Shown piece by piece: positions 46,363-55,750 of a DNA stretch of 64,000 bases. The stretch covers positions 1,273,001 to 1,337,000 of the forward strand of contig NZ_CP092487.1 of assembly GCF_022429565.1 (NCBI RefSeq), given 5' to 3'. The notes below the pieces were generated by a model that was not told the origin of the DNA, searched no databases, and worked only from the letters and a program-made list of their open reading frames with translations. A program made the position numbers and the translations under genes. The DNA comes from Lutibacter sp. A64. Lineage in GTDB: Bacteria > Bacteroidota > Bacteroidia > Flavobacteriales > Flavobacteriaceae. Position 1 is the first letter of the stretch. Each line of letters starts with the position of its first letter.

Positions 46363-46509
46363 TAACGTCATTACAATTTTTAATTATCAATTCTCTTAAG
46401 AAAAAAAGATTACTTTAAATTGTAATGACGTTAAAATTATCATTATTGTGTTTAACGTCAACCTGAAATAGATTCCGAATGACGATTATATAACATAGTA
46501 GTTATATAA
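46363..46509. repeat. Cluster of inverted repeats between convergent genes
   Basis: Three elements are visible. The first has 18-base arms with one mismatch, TAACGTCATTACAATTTT (46363-46380) and its partner at 46416-46433. The second is a CGTCA...TGACG pair at about 46456-46484. The third has arms TTATATAAC (46486-46494) and GTTATATAA (46501-46509). The CGTCA/TGACG ends recall short extragenic repeats found in Bacteroidota. Could serve as terminator for both neighbours or be a small mobile-type repeat; a genome search is needed to tell. Confidence 0.5.
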
Positions 46510-46523
46510 ATCACTTTATAAAT

Positions 46524-48005
<1,482 letters not shown>

Positions 48006-48023
48006 TTAGAAATTAATTGCGTG

Positions 48024-48031
48024 CAAATTTA
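48024..48031 (-). promoter_or_regulatory. Candidate -7 box (TAAATTTG) for guaB
   Basis: Minus-strand TAAATTTG, 30 bases before the guaB start, fits TAnnTTTG; -33 not evident. Confidence 0.35.
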
Positions 48032-48195
48032 AACTATTTAATTTAAAAAGACGTAAAATATTAATTTGTTTGCTTTTTTAGAAATAAAAAATTTGTAAAT
48101 CACTGAAAATATGACAGATAATAAACAGAATAATATTATGAAATTATACTATTAGAACTAAATAAAATAATTAAATAAAAAAAATAATTAATATC

Positions 48196-49059
48196 TTATA
48201 GAGCATTAAATATCTTTAAGGCCTCATTATATGCGCTTTCAAAACTCATAGCGCTAATACTTGTAGTTGCTTTTTGCTGATTAAAATATGAAATAAGTTT
48301 TTCTGTTGGCATATTTCCTGTAAGTTCATCTTTAGCCATTGGGCACCCCCCATACCCTTTTATAGCACCATCAAATCTATTGCAACCTGCCTTATAAGCT
48401 GCATCAACTTTTTCGAACCATTTAGTAGGTGCGGTATGTAAATGTGCGCCAAACTCAATATTGGTATACTGCGGAATTAAATTTGAAAAAAGATAGGTAA
48501 TAATTTTGGGTGTAGAACTTCCAATGGTGTCTGATAATGAAATAATTTTAACACCCATTTTAGCTAATTTTTCGGTCCATTTGGCTACAATTTCTACATT
48601 CCACGGGTCTCCATAAGGATTTCCAAATCCCATAGATAAATAGGTAACTACTTCTTTATTTGTTTTTGAAGCAATGTTTAAAATTTCTTTTAAAGCAATA
48701 ATAGATTCTGAAATTGTTTTACCCGTATTACGCATTTGAAAATTTTCTGAAATAGAAAAAGGATATCCTAAATAATTTATTTCTTCAAATTTTGAAGCAT
48801 CCTCAGCTCCTCTAACATTTGCTACAATTGCCAATAATTTACTCTCCGTTTTACTTAAATCTAATTTTGAAAGTACTTGCGCCGTATCTCGCATTTGAGG
48901 AATGGCTTTTGGCGAAACAAAACTTCCAAAATCTATAGTATCAAAACCAACACGTAACAGCGCATTTATATACTGTTCTTTAGCCTCAGTTGGAATAAAA
49001 TGTGATTTTATTCCTTGCATTGCATCACGTGGACATTCTATAAGTTTTACGGTTTTCAT
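48196..49059 (-). CDS. Hydroxymethylglutaryl-CoA lyase
   Basis: A 287-residue HMGL-like TIM-barrel enzyme cleaving 3-hydroxy-3-methylglutaryl-CoA to acetoacetate and acetyl-CoA in leucine breakdown. Features are IECPRDAMQG (substrate/metal site), SLSDTIGSSTP, FGAHLHTAP (metal histidines) and the signature GGCPMAKDELTGN with the catalytic cysteine. The frame extends to a TTG just upstream, but the ATG at 49059 is used here. A -7 box lies six bases upstream, within the intergenic gap to the LysE gene. Confidence 0.92.
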   Translation of the reverse strand: MKTVKLIECPRDAMQGIKSHFIPTEAKEQYINALLRVGFDTIDFGSFVSPKAIPQMRDTAQVLSKLDLSKTESKLLAIVANVRGAEDASKFEEINYLGYPFSISENFQMRNTGKTISESIIALKEILNIASKTNKEVVTYLSMGFGNPYGDPWNVEIVAKWTEKLAKMGVKIISLSDTIGSSTPKIITYLFSNLIPQYTNIEFGAHLHTAPTKWFEKVDAAYKAGCNRFDGAIKGYGGCPMAKDELTGNMPTEKLISYFNQQKATTSISAMSFESAYNEALKIFNAL

Positions 49060-49065
49060 ACAGTT

Positions 49066-49073
49066 CAAATATA
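49066..49073 (-). promoter_or_regulatory. Candidate -7 box (TATATTTG) for HMG-CoA lyase
   Basis: Minus-strand TATATTTG with six bases between its G and the ATG at 49059, the same spacing as at 17603-17610. Suggests a near-leaderless message. Confidence 0.4.
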
Positions 49074-49079
49074 CAATAT

Positions 49080-49694
49080 CTACTCAGAAAAAAGTATAAA
49101 AATAGCAATACCAATAAAAACAATAATTTTAAACCACTTAATGTTTGAATTAAATCTTGGATGTTTTTTTAAATAACCTTCAAAACTCCCTGAAAGCAAA
49201 GAAACTACTATAAAAATAGCTAATGCTTGTAACATAAAAAGCAGCCCTAATACATAAAATTGAACAACAGTACTTTGTGTATCTGAATATAAAAACCCAG
49301 GGAAAAATGCTAAAAAGAAAATAGATACTTTCGGATTTAAAACATTCATTATAAAGCCTTGTTTGAACAATTGCAATAATCCTTTTTTACCAGTTTTATT
49401 TTGCAATAATAACTCTTCATTAGAAATATAAGCTGTATAAGCCAAATATAATAAGTACAATGCTCCAAATAACTTAATTGCAAAAAATAGATTTTCAGAT
49501 TGTTTTATAATTGCTGAAACACCAAAAGCAACTAAAGTAGTATGTACTATAATTCCTGAAACCAAACCTAATGCAGTTGCTATTCCATATTTTTTACCAT
49601 TAGTTATACTTTGCACCAATACATAAATTATGTCTGGACCTGGTGAAATGGTTAATAGCATAGATGCAGCAATAAATGAAATAAGAGTTTCCAA
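49080..49694 (-). CDS. LysE-family amino acid exporter
   Basis: A 204-residue inner-membrane protein with six hydrophobic segments. The N-terminal TISPGPDIIYVLVQS and GIATALGLVSGIIVHT segments are characteristic of the LysE/RhtB family, as is the mid-protein FIMNVLNPKVSIFFLAFFPGFL. Family members export amino acids or homoserine derivatives; substrate unknown. Upstream of and co-directional with the HMG-CoA lyase gene. Confidence 0.9.
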   Translation of the reverse strand: METLISFIAASMLLTISPGPDIIYVLVQSITNGKKYGIATALGLVSGIIVHTTLVAFGVSAIIKQSENLFFAIKLFGALYLLYLAYTAYISNEELLLQNKTGKKGLLQLFKQGFIMNVLNPKVSIFFLAFFPGFLYSDTQSTVVQFYVLGLLFMLQALAIFIVVSLLSGSFEGYLKKHPRFNSNIKWFKIIVFIGIAIFILFSE

Positions 49695-49737
49695 ATTAAA
49701 TTATAGTTACAATTGTTGATTTAAAAGGTATTTATAT

Positions 49738-50301
49738 TTAAAATCGATAGCCAATTCGTACATGTAGGTTTACTGCTACCTCACCTTCATTTTCTAAAAA
49801 TCCAGCATTTTTTGCAAAATAATAAATGTAGCCAATTCCAATTCCTGTTTCATATAAAAAATGGTTTCCTATATTTCTTCTTATTCCCCAGGTAGGAACT
49901 ACAGAAATATCACTCACTATTTTTATGTTATTATAATTAGATATTTCAAACCAACTAGGATGATAACTTGTTTTTAACGAAATAAAATTTCCGCTATTTC
50001 CAGCAATTTTACGTGATTTTTTCACTCTTTTTTTAAGGTTGTAGTAGAGTCTAGGTTCTAATGTTAGAACAGGTATCATTAAAAAACCATTGTTATCATA
50101 AAAATCTCCACCCCAAATTCCAGCGTCTAAACCCAATTCAGTTCTCAAAGCTATATTATTAGATAATTTAGACTCATTATGCCCCCAAATACCTAAAAAC
50201 CCAGATTGTATTCCATAAATAGATTTTTCTACACTCACTGTTTGAGAATTAACAATAAAGCACAATCCACAAAAAACTAACGTGAATATTATTTTTTTCA
50301 T
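49738..50301 (-). CDS. Exported protein, probable outer-membrane beta-barrel
   Basis: A 187-residue protein with a signal peptide (cleavage near VNSQ). The mature part shows alternating hydrophobic strands rich in aromatic and glycine residues and ends in a phenylalanine after HVRIGYRF, as outer-membrane barrels do. No family recognised. Its gene starts about 26 bases after the end of pyrD, so it may be co-transcribed with it. Confidence 0.6.
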   Translation of the reverse strand: MKKIIFTLVFCGLCFIVNSQTVSVEKSIYGIQSGFLGIWGHNESKLSNNIALRTELGLDAGIWGGDFYDNNGFLMIPVLTLEPRLYYNLKKRVKKSRKIAGNSGNFISLKTSYHPSWFEISNYNNIKIVSDISVVPTWGIRRNIGNHFLYETGIGIGYIYYFAKNAGFLENEGEVAVNLHVRIGYRF

Positions 50302-50327
50302 TTATTTAAAAATTAGTTTTTTTAGTA

Positions 50328-51362
50328 TTATTCCACATTAAGAATAGCATCATTAATTCGTTTAATCAATCCTGGACCTTCATAAATAAAACCCGTATAA
50401 ATTTGAACTAAATCTGCGCCTGCATTTAATTTTTCTAAAGCATCTTCTGCTGAATGTATACCTCCTACACCAATAATTGAAAAGGCTTTATTCGATTTTT
50501 CTGCTAAATATTTAATAACTTTTGTACTTCTATCTTTTACTGGTTTTCCACTTAAACCTCCGTTTCCAATAACTTCTAATTGTTCTTTTGAAGCTTGTAA
50601 TCCTTCTCTATTTACAGATGTATTAGACGCTATTACACCATCTATTTTAGTTTCAGCAACAATTTCAATTACTTCATCTAACTGAATTTCATTTAAATCC
50701 GGTGCAATTTTTAATAAAATTGGTTTTTGCTTGCTAAATGTTTTGTTTGAGTTTTGAACTTTAGTTATCAATTCTATCAAATAATCTTTATCGGTTAATT
50801 TTGCGTGACTACCAACATTAGGACAACTAACATTTAGCACAAAATAATCTACATACGGATGTAATTCTACAAAACATTTTAAATAATCATCGGTATAACC
50901 AGCAGGCATTGTACTTGTGTTTTTACCAATATTCCCCCCAATAATAAGTTTTCCTTTGTTCTTTTTTAGTTGTTTAATTGCAGCTTCTAAACCTTCATTA
51001 TTAAAACCCATTCGGTTAATAATACCATTGTCTGCTTTTAATCTAAACAAACGTTTTTTAGGATTTCCTGGTTGTGGTTTTGGTGTAACTGTCCCTATTT
51101 CAATAAAACCGAAACCAAAATTTGCCAACTCATTAAACAAAACTGCATTTTTATCAAAACCAGCAGCTAAACCTACTGGATTTTTAAATGTTAATCCAAA
51201 TAAGTTTCGTTCTAATTTTTTATCATTAGTTTGATATAAACTTCTAAAAATAGCTGGAATTCCAGGAATTTTACAAGAAAATTTGATAAATGAAAATGTA
51301 AAATGATGAATTTTTTCTGGATCAAAAAGAAAAAATAATGGACGGATAAAAATTTTGTACAT
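50328..51362 (-). CDS. pyrD: Dihydroorotate dehydrogenase (quinone), class 2
   Basis: A 344-residue FMN enzyme converting dihydroorotate to orotate in pyrimidine synthesis. The N-terminal helix with [14 protein letters not shown] is the membrane-association region of class 2 enzymes. [30 protein letters not shown] and the C-terminal [13 protein letters not shown] and [11 protein letters not shown] match the family. At the active-site base position the sequence is NVSCPNVG with cysteine 180, where the E. coli class 2 enzyme has serine. Confidence 0.95.
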   Translation of the reverse strand: MYKIFIRPLFFLFDPEKIHHFTFSFIKFSCKIPGIPAIFRSLYQTNDKKLERNLFGLTFKNPVGLAAGFDKNAVLFNELANFGFGFIEIGTVTPKPQPGNPKKRLFRLKADNGIINRMGFNNEGLEAAIKQLKKNKGKLIIGGNIGKNTSTMPAGYTDDYLKCFVELHPYVDYFVLNVSCPNVGSHAKLTDKDYLIELITKVQNSNKTFSKQKPILLKIAPDLNEIQLDEVIEIVAETKIDGVIASNTSVNREGLQASKEQLEVIGNGGLSGKPVKDRSTKVIKYLAEKSNKAFSIIGVGGIHSAEDALEKLNAGADLVQIYTGFIYEGPGLIKRINDAILNVE

Positions 51363-51491
51363 AGTATTATGTTTATGTAAAATTAATAAAAGTGATTTGA
51401 TTCAAAAGAAATAATTTTAAAGAAATTAAAAACGCCATATTAAATCTAGTTCAACATGATGCTTCTTATATATTTAAAAATCAATGTTAAT

Positions 51492-52691
51492 TTACTCTTT
51501 GTCTATTTTATTAGAATCAATATTCTCATAATTTTTAAGTTTTTTGGCTTTTTTACTTCCTTCATAAATATCATATCTCACATAAACACAATCTAAATCA
51601 CCATTTTTTAAAGGAATTCTTTTTGAAGTTCTTAAACCAACATGTTTAATTGCTTCTTTATTAGATGTTATAAACCAAACTGTAGAATCTGGGTAACCTC
51701 CTTTTAAAGTATCTCCAATTTTTTTATAAAATTCATTGATATTTATATCCAAACGTTCTCCATATGGAGGATTAAATAATATAGTAGTTTTACCAAAAAC
51801 TTCTTTTACTGAATTAAAGAAGTTTATATGATGTACACCTATAAACTCCGATAAATTAGCATTTTCTACATTCTCTTTTGCTTTTCTAACCGCTGAAGGT
51901 GCTTTATCAAATCCCATAATTTTAAAATGAGAGCTGGTTATTTTTTTCAACAAAGAATCTTGAATTTTAAAATACAAATCTTCATCATAATCTTCCCAGT
52001 TTTCAAAACCAAACTCTTTTCTATTAATATTTGCTGGTATATTATTAGCAATCATAGCTGCTTCAATTAAAATGGTTCCAGAACCACACATTGGATCTAT
52101 AAAATTACAATCTCCGGTATAACCAGACAGTAATACTAAACCAGCTGCTAAAACTTCATTTATTGGGGCTATATTGGTTAAATTTCTATACCCACGCTTA
52201 TGTAAAGAATCTCCTGAACTATCTAAAGAAATTGAACAAAAATCTTTTTGAATATGCACATGTATTTTTAAATCTGGATGTTTTACATCTACATTTGGGC
52301 GTTTATGGTATTTATGCCTAAAATAATCTGCAATAGCATCTTTAGATTTTAATGAAATATAATGCGAATTTGTAGTAAAATGCTTAGAATTTACCACCGC
52401 ACCAATTGCAAAAGTACTATCCACAGTCATAAAACGCTCCCATTCTATCTGTTGAATTTTTTTGTACAAATCATCTTCATCAAAAACCTTAAAACGCTTT
52501 ATTGGTTTTAAAATTCTAATTGCTGTTCTTAATGCAATATTTGCTTTGTACATAAAGCCTTTATCACCAACAAAAGAAACATTTCTTACGCCTACAACAA
52601 CATTTTGTGCCCCTAAATTGGTAAGTTCGGTTGCTAAAACTTCTTCTAAACCAAACATAGTGGTAGCAACCATTTTAAAATTGTGATACAT
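51492..52691 (-). CDS. THUMP-domain rRNA/RNA methyltransferase (RlmL-like)
   Basis: A 399-residue SAM-dependent methyltransferase. A THUMP RNA-binding domain (about 45-165) precedes the Rossmann methyltransferase (about 165-385). DPMCGSGTILIEAAMI is motif I and ILFNPPYGERLD the catalytic NPPY motif for an N-methylated base. It resembles the N-terminal half of E. coli RlmL (23S rRNA m2G2445). The specificity is not certain. It stands alone with a -7 box close upstream. Confidence 0.9.
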   Translation of the reverse strand: MYHNFKMVATTMFGLEEVLATELTNLGAQNVVVGVRNVSFVGDKGFMYKANIALRTAIRILKPIKRFKVFDEDDLYKKIQQIEWERFMTVDSTFAIGAVVNSKHFTTNSHYISLKSKDAIADYFRHKYHKRPNVDVKHPDLKIHVHIQKDFCSISLDSSGDSLHKRGYRNLTNIAPINEVLAAGLVLLSGYTGDCNFIDPMCGSGTILIEAAMIANNIPANINRKEFGFENWEDYDEDLYFKIQDSLLKKITSSHFKIMGFDKAPSAVRKAKENVENANLSEFIGVHHINFFNSVKEVFGKTTILFNPPYGERLDININEFYKKIGDTLKGGYPDSTVWFITSNKEAIKHVGLRTSKRIPLKNGDLDCVYVRYDIYEGSKKAKKLKNYENIDSNKIDKE

Positions 52692-52707
52692 ACTCTTTTA
52701 CTTTTTG

Positions 52708-52715
52708 CAAAAGTA
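52708..52715 (-). promoter_or_regulatory. Candidate -7 box (TACTTTTG)
   Basis: Minus-strand TACTTTTG 16 bases before the THUMP methyltransferase start fits TAnnTTTG. Confidence 0.4.
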
Positions 52716-52926
52716 CTTAAATAATAAGTAAAGTACTGAAAGTATTTACAAGAAGACTTCAAAAAATGCTTTTTAACTATAAAAATGAACCTAAAAACTA
52801 CATATTTTAATCTTATTTTTTATGAATTATATCATTCTGGTAATTTTAAACACAAGTAACTTACTGATAATCAACAAACATATAAATTAAAGGCTCTACT
52901 ACTAAACAAAACAATTTCAAAATGAT

Positions 52927-52934
52927 TATTTTTG
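52927..52934 (+). promoter_or_regulatory. Candidate -7 box (TATTTTTG)
   Basis: TATTTTTG 16 bases before the methyltransferase start at 52951 fits TAnnTTTG; no clear -33 element. Confidence 0.35.
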
Positions 52935-52950
52935 TGCCAATTTTAGAATT

Positions 52951-53679
52951 ATGAATAAGAAAACAGAATGGTTTGCTTCTTGGTTTGATACCAGCTATTA
53001 CCATATATTATACAAACACAGAGACGATACTGAAGCTCAAGAATTTATAAGAAATATAGTAGCTTTATTAACTATAAAAAAAGAAAATAAACTCTTAGAT
53101 TTAGCTTGTGGAAAAGGAAGACACTCTATTTTTTTAAACAAATTAGGCTATGATGTTGTTGGAGCAGATTTATCTAAAAACAGCATAAACATTGCTAAAA
53201 AGTTTGAAAATGAAAGGTTGCGTTTTCTTAAACACGATATGCGAAACCCTCTTAAAAATAAATTTGATGTCATTTTAAATTTATTTACAAGTTTTGGTTT
53301 CTTTGAAGATGATAATGAAGATATTAAAATTTTAAAAAACATTAAAAACGGGTTACATACAAACGGAATTGCTATTATAGATTTTATGAATTCTAAAAAG
53401 GTAATAAACAATTTAGTACCTGAAGAAGTTCAAAAAATTGATGGAATTACCTTTAAATTAACTAGATACATTGAAAATGGTTTTGTTATTAAAAAAATAA
53501 ATTTTGATGCAGATGGAGAAAATCATACCTATTTTGAAAAAGTAAAATGTTTAGATCTAACAAAAATTAATTTATACTTAAACACTGTTGATTTTAAAAT
53601 AAAACATACTTTTGGAAATTATCAATTAGATCCTTTTAACGAAAACACTTCAGACCGTTTAATTTTAGTATTAGAATGA
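52951..53679 (+). CDS. Class I SAM-dependent methyltransferase
   Basis: A 242-residue cytoplasmic protein with a Rossmann methyltransferase fold. Motif I is LLDLACGKGRHSIFL, followed by VVGADLSKNSI, and the post-I acidic region. A central NLFTSFGFFEDDNED segment and a C-terminal strand domain occur in small-molecule methyltransferases. Substrate unknown. Its end overlaps the ZIP transporter gene by four bases. Confidence 0.85.
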   Translation: MNKKTEWFASWFDTSYYHILYKHRDDTEAQEFIRNIVALLTIKKENKLLDLACGKGRHSIFLNKLGYDVVGADLSKNSINIAKKFENERLRFLKHDMRNPLKNKFDVILNLFTSFGFFEDDNEDIKILKNIKNGLHTNGIAIIDFMNSKKVINNLVPEEVQKIDGITFKLTRYIENGFVIKKINFDADGENHTYFEKVKCLDLTKINLYLNTVDFKIKHTFGNYQLDPFNENTSDRLILVLE

Positions 53680-54347
53680 CATATATAGTTCTTATTTTAT
53701 CAGTTTTAATTGGAATGGTTATTGTTTATGGCTTAAAACCAAATGCAAAAACCGTACAATTATTATTAGCTTTTAGTGGTGCTTATTTATTATCAATCAC
53801 CATACTACATTTATTCCCAGAAGTTTACATTTCAGATAAGCCAAAAATTGGATTATTTATACTTGCCGGACTGTTATTACAATTAATCTTAGATTTTTTC
53901 TCAAAAGGAGCTGAACACGGACATATTCATGTTAAAGATAGTATTGATTTTCCTTGGGCATTATTTGTTAGTTTAGGAATTCATTCATTTATGGAAGGTA
54001 TTCCTTTAGCACACGACCACCACCACGAACATTTATTATGGGCAATTGTAATACATAAAATTCCGATTGCAGTTATTTTAGGGACCTTTTTTGTAAAATC
54101 TAATATTTCAAAATTTAAAGCTATACTATTTTTATTAGTATTTTCTTTAATGTCTCCTTTGGGTACTTTTGCTGGAGGAAATATTCCTTTTTTACTAACT
54201 TATAAAACTGAAATTACTGCAATAATAATTGGTGTATTATTACATATCTCAACTATAATTTTGTTTGAAACATCTAAAGACCATAAGTTTAATCTCTATA
54301 AATTTATTGCAATTTTAATTGGTATGGTTGTAGCTTATTTAGCTTAG
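53676..54347 (+). CDS. ZIP-family divalent metal transporter
   Basis: A 223-residue membrane protein with about eight short spans. The metal-binding signature HSFMEGIPLAHDHHHEHLL (span four, about 106-124) and HKIPIAVILG (span five) are characteristic of ZIP transporters, which carry zinc or related ions into the cytoplasm. Other histidines occur in the loop GAEHGHIHVKD. Coupled with the methyltransferase upstream. Convergent with, and overlapping by nine bases, the gene at 54339. Confidence 0.9.
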   Translation: MTYIVLILSVLIGMVIVYGLKPNAKTVQLLLAFSGAYLLSITILHLFPEVYISDKPKIGLFILAGLLLQLILDFFSKGAEHGHIHVKDSIDFPWALFVSLGIHSFMEGIPLAHDHHHEHLLWAIVIHKIPIAVILGTFFVKSNISKFKAILFLLVFSLMSPLGTFAGGNIPFLLTYKTEITAIIIGVLLHISTIILFETSKDHKFNLYKFIAILIGMVVAYLA

Positions 54348-55526
54348 GGTTATTAAATAATAAATTATAATATAACTATAATGCGCAACTACACCTGCAC
54401 AAATACCTCCAATAGTATGAGAAATTAATGCTTTAGAAGTTAATTCTCTAAACTTTAAGGTATCTAACATTGCAGTGTGTGTACTTAAATAACCGCTCCA
54501 ACACATTCCCATAGCTGTAAATACAGCAATAGTATCTCCTGTAACAATACCATCATCTATAAATGCTTTAACTAAAGAAAGTGAGGCTCCAACAGCACCT
54601 AATGATGTAATTGGAAATGCAATTAATTCTGGATTTTTAAAACCAAATAAACCTTCAAAAAGCCACCAAATTTTACCAGCTAATTCTGGAAGTAATGGCA
54701 CACCTTCATATGCTAAGCCCTGATACCCTATAGTTGGGTCGTTTACTCCAAATGTTAACATCATTACCATTGTAGATATTATTAACACTCCAGGTATAAT
54801 TGCTAAGCCTAAACTTACACCAGATTTTCCACCATCTAAAATTGAATTTAAAAACCTTATAAATACACTTCCTTCACTTTTAAAACTTAAATTTTCTTTG
54901 ACTTTAAAATTAACAGAATCACTAACTTCTTTAACTTTATCTTTAATTAAATACTGCATTAATCGTGTAGAAATAACGGCTCCTGTTAAAGCCCCAAAAA
55001 GACCAATCATTGCTGCTAAAAATAAGTTTTCTGTATTCCCTGGAATTTTTAAAGTAGACATAAAGGTAATAACAATTAACCCCATTCCAAATGCAGTTCC
55101 AAAATTAGTTAATGAGATAAGTTCAAACTTTTTAAAATATTTGTTAAAATTTTTATCGTTAGATAAACTAACAATCGCTGGATTATCTGATAAAAAAGTT
55201 AAAACACCTGCTAAAGATGCTACTCCTGGTAAATTAAATAATGGTCGCATTAATGGTGCTAAAATTATTTCTAACAACCGTACTACTCCAAATTCTATTA
55301 ATAATTTACCTAACGCACCAGATAATACGGTTATACCCATAATATAAAATACGGTATTCATTAATAAATCCCAGGCGGTATTCATAATTGTATTTAGCAT
55401 ATTTGAAACTCCCATAGTTGATCCCATGTATCCGAATATTCCAAAAAACACTATTAAAAATAAAATTGCTTCGTAACGTCTTTGTAGTAAAAAATCGGAT
55501 TTCTTTATAGATTTTAGAGCGTTCAT
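54339..55526 (-). CDS. Nucleoside-recognition (Gate) domain membrane protein, YjiH-like
   Basis: A 395-residue membrane protein with about nine segments and two Gate-type nucleoside-recognition domains (about 65-185 and 230-390), similar to YjiH and the spore-maturation SpmA/SpmB proteins. Conserved features are FLSDNPAIVSLSNDKNF and TAMGMCWSGYLSTHTAML. The family probably carries small solutes; no substrate is established. Its gene overlaps the convergent ZIP gene, with no terminator between. Confidence 0.82.
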   Translation of the reverse strand: MNALKSIKKSDFLLQRRYEAILFLIVFFGIFGYMGSTMGVSNMLNTIMNTAWDLLMNTVFYIMGITVLSGALGKLLIEFGVVRLLEIILAPLMRPLFNLPGVASLAGVLTFLSDNPAIVSLSNDKNFNKYFKKFELISLTNFGTAFGMGLIVITFMSTLKIPGNTENLFLAAMIGLFGALTGAVISTRLMQYLIKDKVKEVSDSVNFKVKENLSFKSEGSVFIRFLNSILDGGKSGVSLGLAIIPGVLIISTMVMMLTFGVNDPTIGYQGLAYEGVPLLPELAGKIWWLFEGLFGFKNPELIAFPITSLGAVGASLSLVKAFIDDGIVTGDTIAVFTAMGMCWSGYLSTHTAMLDTLKFRELTSKALISHTIGGICAGVVAHYSYIIIYYLITLS

Positions 55527-55605
55527 TAATTAAATTTTATGAGGTGTTATTTTAACCATAATTTGCTCATAAATTTAAAATTATTATAAAAATAAACGTA
55601 TAAAA

Positions 55606-55629
55606 AAAACCCTTAAAAATAAGGGTTTT
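55606..55629 (-). terminator. Intrinsic terminator downstream of recQ
   Basis: AAAACCCTT (55606-55614) pairs with AAGGGTTTT (55621-55629) over a six-base loop. Reading leftward, the stem is followed by a run of T. It ends the recQ transcript. Confidence 0.8.
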
Positions 55630-55750
55630 AATGTTTTACACATTTCTAATTGAACTTTAATTTTATATATAAATATTATGGTTTTTTTAAAAAAACACTA
55701 TATATAATTTATTAAAAATAATAATTACTTATCAAATAAAAATACTTTTT

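Noticed and set aside
54898-55347. Rightward 149-codon open frame
   Set aside because: Antisense to the YjiH-like membrane protein gene; low-complexity basic/proline-rich translation, no family features.
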